Of a DNA stretch of 64,000 bases, positions 41,517 through 51,406 are shown piece by piece. This DNA is from JAAYTY01 sp964569245. Its GTDB lineage: Bacteria > Fermentibacterota > Fermentibacteria > Fermentibacterales > Fermentibacteraceae. Position 1 is the first letter of the stretch. Each line of letters starts with the position of its first letter. The notes below the pieces were generated by a model. It was given only the letters and a program-made list of their open reading frames with translations, did not search any database and was not told where the DNA came from. The stretch is taken from positions 62,001-126,000 of the forward strand of contig CAZMTK010000004.1 of NCBI GenBank assembly GCA_964569245.1. Direction: 5' to 3'. Position numbers and translations under genes: made by a program.

Positions 41517-44500
41517 GATTCCTTCTCGATCCCCTCGAGGCTCACCGAGGCCAGGGTAGAGACCCCCTTCTCGGCCATCGTTATGCCGTACAGCCTGTCG
41601 GCGGCCTCCATCGTTCGCCTGTTGTGGGTCACCACCACGAACTGGGTGGTCCCTGCGAAGCCGGAGAGGAGCTCGAGGAACCTGTTCACGTTGGCGTCGT
41701 CCAGAGGCGCGTCCAGCTCGTCGAGGAGGCAGAACGGCGCCGGCTTCACCAGATAGAGGGCGAAGAGGAGCGCTATGGAGCTCATCGCCTTCTCGCCCCC
41801 GGACATCACGGAGAGGGTCTCGAGCCTCTTGCCCGCGGGTCTGGCCCTGATCTGGACCCCGCTCTCCAGAGGATCCTCGCCCTCCACCGGCACGATGTCG
41901 GCCTCTCCTCCCTCGAACAGCCTCGCGAACAGATCGCGGAAATGGACCCTCACGGACTCGAAAGTCTCGCTGAACCGGGACGCCGCAGTCACGTTGATCT
42001 CGCTGATCGCCTCCAGCAGAGAATGTCTGGCCTTCGAGAGGTCGTCCCTCTGGGCCGTGAGGAATTCGAGCCTGCCTGTGATCTCCTCGTACTCCCTGCC
42101 GGCGAGCATGTTCACCGGGCCGAGCCTGTCCCTCTCGGACCTGAGCCTCCCGATCTCGCGCTCGAGCTCCTCGTCGCTCATCGAGAGGAGCCGCGAGCCT
42201 TCGGGGGGAGCCTGCACATCGGACGAGGCCTCTTCCTGCATCCTGGACCTGAGCGACTCCAGCCTCGCCGAAACGTCCGCCTTCGCCTCCCTGGCTCTCG
42301 ACAGGGCATCGCGCGCGGAGGAGAGGGCTGCGTCGGCGGCCGACGACTCCTCCTGCCTGTCCATCCTCGCCTTGGCTGCAGCGACCCTCTCACGAGATGC
42401 GGCGGCGCACTGTTCCGCGAGGGATTCGCCGGTGGCGGCCAGGGAGGCAGACTCGGCTCTTCTGGCCTCGAGATCAGCGGAGAGCTCCGACGCCCTCGCC
42501 CTCAGACGTGCGGCTTCGGCCCTGCCCGCCTCGGCGGCGGAGGCAGCCGACTGCATCTCCTCGACGGCCTTCTGGAGTCGCATCTCGGCTATCCTGAGCT
42601 CGGCTGACGCCGCTCCCTCGGCGGCCACCAGCGAGGCGTGGCTCCGGACGGCCTCGTCCACTTCGCGCTCCAGCGCTTCGAGCCTGCCAGCCAGAGCCGT
42701 TTCCGCCGCTGCAGCTTCGGCCAGCGCGTCCGCCGCGGCCTGTTCGGCCGAGCAGTCAACCCCTCCAGCCGAGGCGAGCTCGCCTTCCAGCCCCGCCATG
42801 GCTTCTCTGGCGGAAGCGAGAGCGCTCTCCTGTGACTGCAGCACGGCCTCGGCGGCTGCGAACTCCCTCTCCAGTGAGGAAACCCGGGAGGAGATCTCGT
42901 CCAGGGCCTCCCGGGAGGCTGACGCCCTCTCTCTGGCCTCTGTCAGGCGCTCGTCGCACGAGGCGAGAGCGGCCTTCTCCCTCTCGAGCCGGGCGGCGGC
43001 CTCCTCGGCCATCGCCCTCAGCGCGAGACCGCCCTCCTCCCTCATCCCCAGCCGGACGAGGCCTTCGGGTCTGAAGAGGTCGCCCTCACGGGTCACTATC
43101 GTTCCCCCGAAGCCCTCCAGGAACCACCTCAGGGCCGTCGCCCTGTCGGGGGCTACGAATCCGTGCGAGAGTATCTCGGCAGCCCATGACGGGCCTTCGG
43201 AGAGGGCTTCGCTCAGCCTGGCGCCCCCCGGGGGGGCTTCGAGCCGCGAGGGTCCCCTGGGAAGAGCACGGCACGCTCCGCCAGATCCCTCGAGGCTGTC
43301 CGCGGAAGAGAGAGAGGCATCATGGAAGCCCTCCAGGAAGGCTGCGGCGGCGGAGGTGAAGCCCTCGCGCATGCGGAGAAGCGAGGAGAGGGACAGGTCG
43401 GGATCGCGGCTGGCTGCAGCGCGGAGGCCCTCCAGCCGGGAGGAGATCTCCTCGACCCGGGCGGCTGCGGCCTCTCTCGCGCCCGCTGCAGCCGAGACTC
43501 CGGAGGAGGCCGACGCATCCTCTCGGGATGCGGAGTCGAGCCGAGCCACGGCCTCCTCCAGCGCGGCTCTCAGGGAGGAGAGCCTCGATTCCGCGGCGGC
43601 AACGGCCGGTACGAGCGTCTGGATCTGTCCCTCGAGCTGGGCCGCCTGCCCCGACAGGTCGATCCTGCGCTCCGCAGCCCTCGCTGCGGCATCCCGGGCG
43701 GCCTGCAGGGCGTCGCGGCGCCTTCCGGTCTCGAGTCGAGCCTGCCTGAGCGCGTCGCGCAGGTCGGCAAGGCGGGTCCTGGCTTCGGCCAGAGCGGCGG
43801 AAGAGGAGCCGAGCAGGCCGGCACACGATTCCCAGGCTTCGCGAGCCCGCTCCACGGATGCCTCCAGGTCCCTGATGGAGCTCCCGGTCAGGGCTGTTCT
43901 CGCCTCTTCGGATGCGGCTTTCCTCTCGAGATCGGAAGCCCTGGCCAGCAGGTCTTCCATCTGCTCGCCGGCTGACCGGATCCTCTCTTCCAGCAGCGCG
44001 CGGCTCCGATCGAGATCCGATGCCCTGCGCTCCAGGGCTCCGCTTCTGGAGACCACCCTGTCGAGCTCCGCCTGCGCCCTGTCCTGCTCCACCCGGGCGG
44101 CTGCTGCGGCTGCCGAGGCTGCCGATACGGCTGCGGCGGCATCCTGCTCATCCCCTTCTAGTCTGTACAGCGTCTCTTCAAGCTCGCGAGCGCGCTCTTC
44201 GAGTGCGGTGCGCTGCCTCCAGGCATGGGCGGACTCGGCCTCCGCGAGCGTCCCTGCCGCCTTCTCGAACCTCTTCAGGAGCTGGGCCTGCCTCCGGAGC
44301 GAGTCGGCGGTCTTCCTGACCTCGGCGATGATGTCCTCGACCCTGGCCAGGTCGGCTCCGGCGGCTTCGAGCTTCAGCTCCGCCCTGTGCCTCTGGATCT
44401 TGTACTTGGTGATCCCGGCCGCCTCGTCGAAGAGCAGCCTCCTCTCCTCCGGCTTGGAGGAGAGAAGGGCGGCGACCATGGGCTGCTCGAGAATCCAGTA

Positions 44501-44911
44501 GCCGCTGCTGCCCAGGCCGCTGTCGGCCGTCAGGTCCACGACATCCATGAGGCGGCACCTGCTGCCGTTGATCAGGTATTCGCTCTCGCCGGAGCGGAAT
44601 ACCCTCCTGGTGATCGCGACCTCCTCGAAATCCAGGGGGAGGGCCCTGTCCGCGTTGTCGAAGGTAACTGTCACCTCGGCCATTCCCATGGGCTTCCTGG
44701 TCGCGCTCCCGGAGAAGATCACGTCCTCCATCCTGTCCACGCGGAGCTGCCTGGCGCTCTGGCTGCCGAGAACCCATCTGAGCGCGTCGGCTACGTTGCT
44801 CTTTCCACAGCCGTTGGGGCCCACGATGGCCGTGATCCCCTCGTGGAAGTCCAGCTCCAGCGGATCGGCGAAGGACTTGAATCCAGCGATGAGCAGGCGC
44901 TTCAGGCGCAA
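41513..44911 (-). CDS. smc: Chromosome segregation ATPase SMC
   Basis: 1132 residues from TTG 44911 behind a G7 tract. N-terminal Walker A IVGPNGCGKSNVADALRWVLG, two long coiled coils (rich in A, E, R, S), a hinge around residues 490-610 with GGACRALP, LSHGFVAPD and GGTIVTREGDLFRPEG, and the C-terminal signature LSVMSGGEKAMSSIALLFAL with Walker B FCLLDELDAPLDDANV. Forms the chromosome-condensing ring. scpA/scpB are not in the window. Slightly shorter than the family average because of shorter coils. Confidence 0.95.
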   Translation of the reverse strand: MRLKRLLIAGFKSFADPLELDFHEGITAIVGPNGCGKSNVADALRWVLGSQSARQLRVDRMEDVIFSGSATRKPMGMAEVTVTFDNADRALPLDFEEVAITRRVFRSGESEYLINGSRCRLMDVVDLTADSGLGSSGYWILEQPMVAALLSSKPEERRLLFDEAAGITKYKIQRHRAELKLEAAGADLARVEDIIAEVRKTADSLRRQAQLLKRFEKAAGTLAEAESAHAWRQRTALEERARELEETLYRLEGDEQDAAAAVSAASAAAAAARVEQDRAQAELDRVVSRSGALERRASDLDRSRALLEERIRSAGEQMEDLLARASDLERKAASEEARTALTGSSIRDLEASVERAREAWESCAGLLGSSSAALAEARTRLADLRDALRQARLETGRRRDALQAARDAAARAAERRIDLSGQAAQLEGQIQTLVPAVAAAESRLSSLRAALEEAVARLDSASREDASASSGVSAAAGAREAAAARVEEISSRLEGLRAAASRDPDLSLSSLLRMREGFTSAAAAFLEGFHDASLSSADSLEGSGGACRALPRGPSRLEAPPGGARLSEALSEGPSWAAEILSHGFVAPDRATALRWFLEGFGGTIVTREGDLFRPEGLVRLGMREEGGLALRAMAEEAAARLEREKAALASCDERLTEARERASASREALDEISSRVSSLEREFAAAEAVLQSQESALASAREAMAGLEGELASAGGVDCSAEQAAADALAEAAAAETALAGRLEALEREVDEAVRSHASLVAAEGAASAELRIAEMRLQKAVEEMQSAASAAEAGRAEAARLRARASELSADLEARRAESASLAATGESLAEQCAAASRERVAAAKARMDRQEESSAADAALSSARDALSRAREAKADVSARLESLRSRMQEEASSDVQAPPEGSRLLSMSDEELEREIGRLRSERDRLGPVNMLAGREYEEITGRLEFLTAQRDDLSKARHSLLEAISEINVTAASRFSETFESVRVHFRDLFARLFEGGEADIVPVEGEDPLESGVQIRARPAGKRLETLSVMSGGEKAMSSIALLFALYLVKPAPFCLLDELDAPLDDANVNRFLELLSGFAGTTQFVVVTHNRRTMEAADRLYGITMAEKGVSTLASVSLEGIEKES

Positions 44912-45483
44912 CGCGCCCCCCCTTCCGTCCCGGGCCCGGCAAGAGCCCTCCTCGCGTACGACAGGGTGCTCAGAGACAGCGCGGCCAGCGCCAGCCACAT
45001 GAGCCAGTCCGACGCTCCGGGCAGAGCCGGGGCTGCGGCCTGCCTGATCATCCAGACCGATAGCAGGACGGTCGAAGCTTTGCCGAGCACGTTCGCCCTG
45101 GGCGGCGGCCCACCCCTTCCCGTCAGCGCCAGACCGCCCGCCGCTACTGCCGCATCGCGTCCTGCGATCACGAACAGCGTCCACCACGGTATCGAGTGCC
45201 TCACGGCCAGACAGAAGCCGAAGAATGCGAAGCCGGCCTTGTCGGCCAGCGGGTCCAGCAGCCTGCCCCAGTCGCTTTCGGTTCCGGTCGCGCGCGCCAC
45301 TGCCCCGTCCAGCCAGTCGGTGACTGCGGCTGCAGCGGCCAGCGCGACGGCCGGGGCCCGGAGGCCCTCCACGAGTGCGAGCCCCGCCGCGGCCGAGAGG
45401 GGCAGCCTCGCGAGGCTGATCGCGTTGGGAACTGTGAAGAAGGGTCCCCTCAAGACGCTATCCTCCGATGAGAGAGCGGGCAT
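44902..45483 (-). CDS. CDP-alcohol phosphatidyltransferase, PgsA-like
   Basis: 193 residues. The full catalytic motif DGx2ARx8Gx3Dx3D is present: DGAVARATGTESDWGRLLDPLAD. Several hydrophobic helices follow. Probably phosphatidylglycerophosphate synthase, but other CDP-alcohol enzymes (PssA, CLS) share the motif. The ATG at 45483 overlaps recN by 26 bases; a TTG at 45453 with GGAGGA upstream is an equally good start. Confidence 0.82.
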   Translation of the reverse strand: MPALSSEDSVLRGPFFTVPNAISLARLPLSAAAGLALVEGLRAPAVALAAAAAVTDWLDGAVARATGTESDWGRLLDPLADKAGFAFFGFCLAVRHSIPWWTLFVIAGRDAAVAAGGLALTGRGGPPPRANVLGKASTVLLSVWMIRQAAAPALPGASDWLMWLALAALSLSTLSYARRALAGPGTEGGARCA

Positions 45484-47077
45484 GCTTCATGGCGGCCTGT
45501 CCGCCGCCGAGCATCCTGGCAAGCTCCTCGAGGCGCTCCCTGCCCGAGAGCCGAACCACATCCGTCACGGGCATGCCGCCCTCCTCGCGCTTTCTCACGG
45601 CCAGGTGGATGTCGGCCGCGGCGGCTATTGACGCGAGGTGGGTGATGACCACGGTCTGGCGGACCCTGGACGACCTTCGCAGCGCCTCCGCCAGAAGGGA
45701 GGCTGTCTCGCCGCCGACGCCGCTGTCTATCTCGTCGAATACCATGGTGCCGCAGTCTCCGGCCTCTGCGAGGGCGAGACGCACGGCGAGGCTCGTCCTC
45801 GAGAGCTCCCCTCCGCTGGCCACCGATGAGAGGGGGCCCGGGGGCATGCCCTCGTTGGCGGAGAACAGGAACTCCGGGAGCTCCGCCCCGTCGGAGCACA
45901 CCTGGAGCCCCTGCGCATCTACAGCCCTGTCGGAGGGGACAGGGTGGAGCTCTATGCGGAACGACGCCCCCGGCATGCCCAGGGCCGTCAGCTCCCGCTC
46001 CACAGCCTCGCACAGCCCCGGTGCGGATGCCCTGCGGGCTTCGGAAAGGGCCGACGCAGCGCTCGAGAGGGTTCTCGAGATCTCGGCCTCCTCCCTCTCG
46101 GCAGACTCGAGCTCGGCCTCCAGGGCCGCCCAGGACGACATCATCGCCGAGATGTCCCCGGCCCTGGCAAGGAGCCTGTCCACATCTCCGCCGTAACGCG
46201 GAAGGAGCTTCCCGTAGGCGTCGAGCCGCTCGTCGATGCTCTGCGCGAGCCAGGGCGCGGTCTCCTTCGAGGAGAGCCTGCTCCTGCAGATGGACGCGGC
46301 CTCTCTCAGTGCGATGTCGGCCTGCGAGAGGAGCTCGGCCAGCTCGGGCTCGCGCGGGTCTGCGCGCTCGATGGAGGAGCGCAGCGCGGCGACCCTTCCG
46401 CACAGCCCGCTCTCGTCCCCCTCCAGGGCGTCAGCAAGGCCCGCGAGGAATGCGCAGGCGGCCTCAGAGGCCTCCAGCTCCCTCCTCCTGGCGAGGAGAT
46501 TCGCGTACTCCTCGCGGGAGGGTCCGAGTCTCTCGATCAGACCGGCCTCGTGTCCGAGGAGATCCCTCTGGCCGGCCGCGGCCAGGAGCGACTGCCTGAT
46601 CTCCGCGATGCGCGACCTCAGCCTCGAGAGGCCGGCGTGGGCAGCTCTCACGGCATCTGCGGTAGGGGAAGCCCCCGCGAACGTGTCCAGCAGGCTCTGC
46701 TGGCGCCTTCTCGAGAGGAGGGCCGGAGTCGAGCGCTGGGTGTGCAGGTCAACCAGCCGCGACATTCGCTCCCTGGCATCCTCCAGGGTGGCTACCTCGT
46801 CGTCTATGAGCAGCCTGCTCCTTCCGGTGGCCTGGATCTCCCTGCGTATGGCGATCTCCTCTCCATCCTCCAGGAAGACTGCCTCTACGCTCGCCGACTT
46901 CGCACCGGGCCTGACCATCGAATAATCCGCCCTCTCGCCCAGCGTCAGGAGGAGTCCGTCGATCAGGATCGACTTGCCGGCACCCGTCTCGCCGGTGAGG
47001 ACGACCAGCCCCGGCCCCAGAGCGAAGCCGACATCGCTTATGGTGGCGATGTTCCTTAGCCTCAGGCTGACGATCAT
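45458..47077 (-). CDS. recN: DNA repair protein RecN
   Basis: 539 residues from ATG 47077. An SMC-like ATPase: LRLRNIATISDVGF, Walker A LTGETGAGKSILIDGLLLTLG, central coiled coil, signature SVASGGELSRTSLAVRLAL, Walker B MVFDEIDSGVGG, and VVITHLASIAA. Acts in double-strand break repair. A GTG at 47101 in the same frame extends it by 8 residues into nadK. Follows nadK as in many bacteria. Confidence 0.95.
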   Translation of the reverse strand: MIVSLRLRNIATISDVGFALGPGLVVLTGETGAGKSILIDGLLLTLGERADYSMVRPGAKSASVEAVFLEDGEEIAIRREIQATGRSRLLIDDEVATLEDARERMSRLVDLHTQRSTPALLSRRRQQSLLDTFAGASPTADAVRAAHAGLSRLRSRIAEIRQSLLAAAGQRDLLGHEAGLIERLGPSREEYANLLARRRELEASEAACAFLAGLADALEGDESGLCGRVAALRSSIERADPREPELAELLSQADIALREAASICRSRLSSKETAPWLAQSIDERLDAYGKLLPRYGGDVDRLLARAGDISAMMSSWAALEAELESAEREEAEISRTLSSAASALSEARRASAPGLCEAVERELTALGMPGASFRIELHPVPSDRAVDAQGLQVCSDGAELPEFLFSANEGMPPGPLSSVASGGELSRTSLAVRLALAEAGDCGTMVFDEIDSGVGGETASLLAEALRRSSRVRQTVVITHLASIAAAADIHLAVRKREEGGMPVTDVVRLSGRERLEELARMLGGGQAAMKHARSLIGG

Positions 47078-47082
47078 ATCCT

Positions 47083-47928
47083 TCAGCCGCGGGCTCCCCA
47101 CCCGAACTTCCGCGAGAGCCTGGCGTAGAAGCCATCACCGGGGGACAGTCTGATGACGGGGCAGCAGCCCTCCCTGTAGCGCACGACTGCGTGCTCGCCC
47201 TGTCCGAGCCCCCCCACGGGCCGACCGTCTATGCATACGACTGGATCCTCGCCTCTGGTCTGCCCTATGCCGATCTCGAGGACCGCCCCGGCCGAGAAGA
47301 CGATCGGTCTGAGCGAGAGCTGATGAGGACAGAGCGCGACCATCAGCAGGGCGGGTATGCGCGGATCGAGCACGGGACCTCCAGCCGAGAGCGCGTATGC
47401 AGTCGAGCCCAGCGGCGTGGACACCACCAGGCCGTCTCCCGCCATGCGGGCGATCGTCTCGTCGTTGGTCCTGACCTCTAGATGCAGCATCCCGCCTCGC
47501 GGAGAGCGGTTCAGGCTCATGTCGTTCACTGCCGAGTAGCCTGTGCCGTCGGGCATCGTCGCGTGCACGGCGGGCAGCCTCTCCACTGCGCATTCGCCCG
47601 TGGCGAGGCGGAGAAGCGAGGATTCGGCCTCCTCGATCTCGGCAGACGCAAGGTAGCCCAGATGCCCGGTATTGATCCCGAACGCGGGTATCCCGGCCTC
47701 CATGAAGCGGCCCAGGCCCCTCAGGATCGTCCCGTCCCCGCCGAGTATCAGCCCGGCGTCGCAGCCCCCGGGCTGGTACTCCTCCATCCCCGGGAGCGGC
47801 GGGGCGCAGAACGGGGAGCAGCCCAGCGAGATCCCGGCCGCCTCGGCGGCCGAAGCCACCCGCCGGGCAATCCGGGGATCCGGCGGGTTGAAATCGTCCA
47901 CGAAGAGGCACATCCTCGATATCCTCAC
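47083..47928 (-). CDS. nadK: NAD kinase
   Basis: 281 residues from GTG 47928, overlapping the dxs stop (GTGA). ATP-binding loop LILGGDGTILRG, NTGHLGYL, NDMSLNR and the substrate motif GDGLVVSTPLGSTAYALSAGG. It makes NADP+ from NAD+ and ATP. An ATG at 47913 is an alternative. Part of the dxs-nadK-recN series. Confidence 0.96.
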   Translation of the reverse strand: MRISRMCLFVDDFNPPDPRIARRVASAAEAAGISLGCSPFCAPPLPGMEEYQPGGCDAGLILGGDGTILRGLGRFMEAGIPAFGINTGHLGYLASAEIEEAESSLLRLATGECAVERLPAVHATMPDGTGYSAVNDMSLNRSPRGGMLHLEVRTNDETIARMAGDGLVVSTPLGSTAYALSAGGPVLDPRIPALLMVALCPHQLSLRPIVFSAGAVLEIGIGQTRGEDPVVCIDGRPVGGLGQGEHAVVRYREGCCPVIRLSPGDGFYARLSRKFGWGARG

Positions 47929-49766
47929 GCCATCAACCCCCTGGCGGCGCAGGCGACGCCGTCTGCATCCAGCCCCGCCGAGGCGAGTATCGCCTGCCTG
48001 GGGCCATGAGGCTGGAACATGTCCGGATAGCCCAGCACGCGAACAGGTGCGATGCCCGAGAGCAGCGCCGCCAGCATCTCGCCGAACCCGCCCGAGGCGG
48101 CGCCGTCCTCCACGGTGATCACCCCGCGCTTGCCGGCGGCCTCGGAAAGGATCAGCTCGGCAGGAAGGGGCTTTATCCATACGGGATCGATCACCGACGC
48201 GCTGATTCCTTCCGCCTCCAGCATCGCGGCGGCATCGAGGGCCTGTGCGGTCATTGTGCCGCAGGAGACGATGAGGACGTCCCTCCCGCTACGCAGGAGA
48301 TCCCCCCTTCCGGGCTCGGCTCCGGCACCCGGAGCAGGCATGCCCTCCGGCTCGGCGCCCCTCGGGTAGCGTATCAGTGTGGGGCCGCCTTCCAGACCCA
48401 CCGCGAGGGTCAGAACCGCATCCAGCATCGCGCAGTCCCTGGGAGCGGCCAGCCTCAGACCCGGAATGGGTCTCAGGAGCGGGATGTCGAACATGCCGTG
48501 ATGCGTCGGTCCGTCCTCGCCCACCGCGCCGGCCCTGTCCATCGCAATCACCACAGGAGCGTTCTGCAGCGCGGCATCGTGGATGACCTGGTCAACGGCC
48601 CGCTGCATGAAGGTGCTGTAGATGGCCACCACCGGCCTCATGCCTCCGAACGCGAGGCCGCAGGCGAAGGTCACCGCGTGCTGCTCGGCTATGCCCACGT
48701 CGAAGAACCTGTCGGGGTAGCGGGAAGCGAACTCGCCCAGCCCCGTTCCATCGGTCATCGCCGCGGTGACGGCGACCAGCCTCGGCTCCGTACCGCCCAT
48801 GCGAGCCATGGCGTGCGAGAAGCCCTCGGTGAAGGTCCTGCCGCGGCGCAGCGAACCGCATTCACCGCTGACCCCGTGCCAGGTGGTGGCATCGCACTCC
48901 GCCGGCTGGTAGCCCTTTCCCTTCCTGGTGACGACGTGGACGAGCACGGGGCCCCTCAGCCTGGAAGCCCTCTCCAGGACGCCGGTGAGCGTGGGCAGGT
49001 CGTGTCCGGGCACAGGCCCGACATATCTCAGCCCGAAGTCGTCGAAGATGGTCCTGGCTGAAACCAGAGTCTTCTTCAGCGCGGCTCCGGCGAGGTGCCC
49101 GGCCCTCCTCATCCTCTCGCCGACGGAGGGAAACCTGCCGAGGAAGTTCCACAGGTCGTCCCTGAAGCGGTTGTAGACCGGGTCCGTGATCAGCTTGGTC
49201 AGATGCTTCTGGAGTGCCCCTACGTTTCTGGAGATGGACATCTCGTTGTCGTTCAGGATGACCGTCATGTCGGTCCTGGAATGGCCCAGGTTGTTGAGGC
49301 CCTCGAGGGCCATGCCGCCGGTCATCGCTCCGTCGCCTACCACAGCCACCACCCGGCCGCGCCCCCCCGCCAGGTCGCGGGCCAGGGCGAAGCCCAGGGC
49401 TGCACTGATCGCGGTGGAGCTGTGGCCAGTTCCGAACGCGTCGAACTCGCTCTCGGAGCGCCTGGGGAACCCGCTCAGGCCACCCTCGGTCCTGATTCCG
49501 TCGAACACCCGGGCTCTGCCGGTGAGGAGCTTCCAGGGGTAGCACTGGTGGCCGACGTCCCAGACGATCCTGTCCTCGGGAGGATCGTAGATCGAGAGCA
49601 GAGCTATGGTCAGCTCGACCACTCCCAGGCTCGAGGCCAGGTGCCCTCCGTTGCGGGTCACGACTTCGACTATCCTCTCCCGGACCTCCTCGGCGAGCGC
49701 CAGCCTCTGCTCCATCGAGAGCCTGCGAACGTCTCCGGGGCCGGTGATCCCGTCCAGGATGGGCAT
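47925..49766 (-). CDS. dxs: 1-deoxy-D-xylulose-5-phosphate synthase
   Basis: 613 residues, thiamin-diphosphate transketolase family. SSLGVVELTIAL, VWDVGHQCYPWKLLTGR, VVGDGAMTGGMALEGLNNLG (ThDP loop GDGxxTGGM...N), GPVPGHDLPTL, DRFFDVGIAEQHAVTFACGLA and MDRAGAVGEDGPTHHGMFD are all present. It is the first step of the non-mevalonate isoprenoid pathway. One base separates it from ispA. Confidence 0.97.
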   Translation of the reverse strand: MPILDGITGPGDVRRLSMEQRLALAEEVRERIVEVVTRNGGHLASSLGVVELTIALLSIYDPPEDRIVWDVGHQCYPWKLLTGRARVFDGIRTEGGLSGFPRRSESEFDAFGTGHSSTAISAALGFALARDLAGGRGRVVAVVGDGAMTGGMALEGLNNLGHSRTDMTVILNDNEMSISRNVGALQKHLTKLITDPVYNRFRDDLWNFLGRFPSVGERMRRAGHLAGAALKKTLVSARTIFDDFGLRYVGPVPGHDLPTLTGVLERASRLRGPVLVHVVTRKGKGYQPAECDATTWHGVSGECGSLRRGRTFTEGFSHAMARMGGTEPRLVAVTAAMTDGTGLGEFASRYPDRFFDVGIAEQHAVTFACGLAFGGMRPVVAIYSTFMQRAVDQVIHDAALQNAPVVIAMDRAGAVGEDGPTHHGMFDIPLLRPIPGLRLAAPRDCAMLDAVLTLAVGLEGGPTLIRYPRGAEPEGMPAPGAGAEPGRGDLLRSGRDVLIVSCGTMTAQALDAAAMLEAEGISASVIDPVWIKPLPAELILSEAAGKRGVITVEDGAASGGFGEMLAALLSGIAPVRVLGYPDMFQPHGPRQAILASAGLDADGVACAARGLMA

Positions 49767-49767
49767 G

Positions 49768-50658
49768 TCAGCTCCGCCTCAGGGGCAGGAACCTGGCGAG
49801 CATTACGGCATCGCCCCAGTCCCCGTCCAGGGCTTCGAACAGGTTCGCCACCTCTTCGGAGAGCGATGCGGCCTCGTCCTCGGCGGCTTCCAGCCCGGCC
49901 AGGGCCACGAGATTCGCCTTGCCCTGCGCCGCGTCCTTGGAAGCGGACTTGCCGAGCTCGGACGCGGTGCCCCTGACGTCGAGGATGTCGTCCGTGAGCT
50001 GGAAGAGCAGCCCGAGGCGGTCACCGGCGGCGGAGACGCCGTCCATGTCCGGCGGGATTCGCCCTGCCGACATGCACCCGAGCTCGAGCGAGACCCTTAT
50101 CATCGCCGCCGTCTTGCCGAGGATCATCCTCTCCACCCAGGGCCTGTCCACGGCCGGCGGGGGATTCATGTCCATGTACTGCCCGCCCACGAGCCTCGAA
50201 GGCCCGGCGGCGCGGGCCAGTCGCTCGGCCATCGCAGCGAGGATCTGCGGGGGGAGAGGCGAGAGGAGAAGCTCGGCGAAGGCCTCCACCAGGAGGAGGT
50301 CGCCTGCCAGGACGGACCGGGGCGTTCCGTGGAGTGTGTGGAGCGTGGGCAGCCCCCGCCGCAGGCAGTCGTCGTCGAGCATCGGCAGGTCGTCGTGGAC
50401 GAGCGAGTAGGTATGCACCATCTCGACCGCCACGGCCGCCCCGAGAGCCCTGGCCGGGTCCCCCCCAGAAGCCAGGCACGCCGTCCTCACCAGGAAGGGC
50501 CTCACTCTCTTCCCTCCGGCCGCGAGGGGATACCGTGCCAGCTCCGGCAGCCGCGAGGGACTCTCACGGAGCATGGACAGCGCGTCGAGCCCGGAGGAGA
50601 CCCACGCGGCCGCCTCCTCGAGTCTCCGTGCAAGGGGCTCGAAGTCAGATCCGCTCAT
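49768..50658 (-). CDS. ispA: Short-chain polyprenyl diphosphate synthase (farnesyl/geranyl type)
   Basis: 296 residues. First aspartate-rich motif LVHDDLPMLDDD (DDxxxxD form), GKTAAMI, and second LLFQLTDDILD (DDxxD). GGKRVRP is the KxxR substrate motif. Makes C15-C20 diphosphates from IPP and DMAPP; chain length cannot be judged exactly. The pair ispA-dxs is typical. The xseAB genes that usually precede are missing, replaced by ymdB and rny. Confidence 0.92.
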   Translation of the reverse strand: MSGSDFEPLARRLEEAAAWVSSGLDALSMLRESPSRLPELARYPLAAGGKRVRPFLVRTACLASGGDPARALGAAVAVEMVHTYSLVHDDLPMLDDDCLRRGLPTLHTLHGTPRSVLAGDLLLVEAFAELLLSPLPPQILAAMAERLARAAGPSRLVGGQYMDMNPPPAVDRPWVERMILGKTAAMIRVSLELGCMSAGRIPPDMDGVSAAGDRLGLLFQLTDDILDVRGTASELGKSASKDAAQGKANLVALAGLEAAEDEAASLSEEVANLFEALDGDWGDAVMLARFLPLRRS

Positions 50659-51406
50659 TCACCATCCTGCACGAGACGGGCCTCCCGTCTCCGTCCAGCT
50701 CGACCTCGATCCCGCACACCGCCTCGGCGCCCTCCGCGACGGCAAGCCTGGATGGCCTTCCGGTGAGGAAGCGCTCCCTGACCTCCTCGTACCTCACTCC
50801 GATCACGCCGAGGGTGCTGCCGCACATGCCCAGGTCGGTCACGTACACGGTTCCCTTCGGGAGGATCCTCATGTCCGCCGTCTGGACATGCGTATGGGTC
50901 CCGGCGAAGAGTGTCACCCTTCCATCGAGATATCTCCCGAGGGCCTCCTTCTCGCTGGTCGCCTCCGCGTGGAAGTCCACCAGGACGACATCCGCCGGGT
51001 GGCTTTCGAGTATCCTGTCGGCGGTCCTGAAGGGGCAGTCGGAGTCTCCGACGAATACCCTCCCCTGGAGGTTGAGCACCATGACGGATAGCCCGCAGAC
51101 CTCCAGAACGGCGAATCCCCTCCCGGGATTGCCCGGCGGCATGTTGGCCGGGCGCAGCAGACGGCAGGCGGACCCGTCGATGTACTCGAGTATCTCGCGG
51201 TGGGCCCAGATGTGGTTTCCGGAGGTCAGGATCCGAATGCCGGAGGAAAGCAGCTCGTCGGCCACGCCGGGAGTGATCCCGATGCCTCCGGAGGCGTTCT
51301 CTCCGTTGGCTACGACCAGGTCCCATCCCCCGGCGACCCGGAGGAAGCGCGCGACAGCCCTCCTCCCTGGAGATCCCACGACGTCCCCGAGGAGAAGGAT
51401 GCGCAT
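50645..51406 (-). CDS. ymdB: YmdB-family metallophosphoesterase
   Basis: 253 residues. MRILLLGDVVGSPGRRAV (D8), ANGENASGGIGIT, ILTSGNHIWAHREI (GNH), DFHAEATSEKEALG, FAGTHTHVQTAD and YVTDLGMCG are the conserved blocks of the YmdB dinuclear phosphodiesterase (2',3'-cyclic AMP). Follows rny, as in Bacillus, where it influences biofilm formation and motility. Shares one base with rny and overlaps ispA by 14 bases. Confidence 0.93.
   Translation of the reverse strand: MRILLLGDVVGSPGRRAVARFLRVAGGWDLVVANGENASGGIGITPGVADELLSSGIRILTSGNHIWAHREILEYIDGSACRLLRPANMPPGNPGRGFAVLEVCGLSVMVLNLQGRVFVGDSDCPFRTADRILESHPADVVLVDFHAEATSEKEALGRYLDGRVTLFAGTHTHVQTADMRILPKGTVYVTDLGMCGSTLGVIGVRYEEVRERFLTGRPSRLAVAEGAEAVCGIEVELDGDGRPVSCRMVNERI

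Noticed and set aside
41775..44501. 908-codon plus-strand frame within smc
   Set aside because: Serine- and alanine-rich mirror of the smc coiled coils; no family motif and smc is complete.
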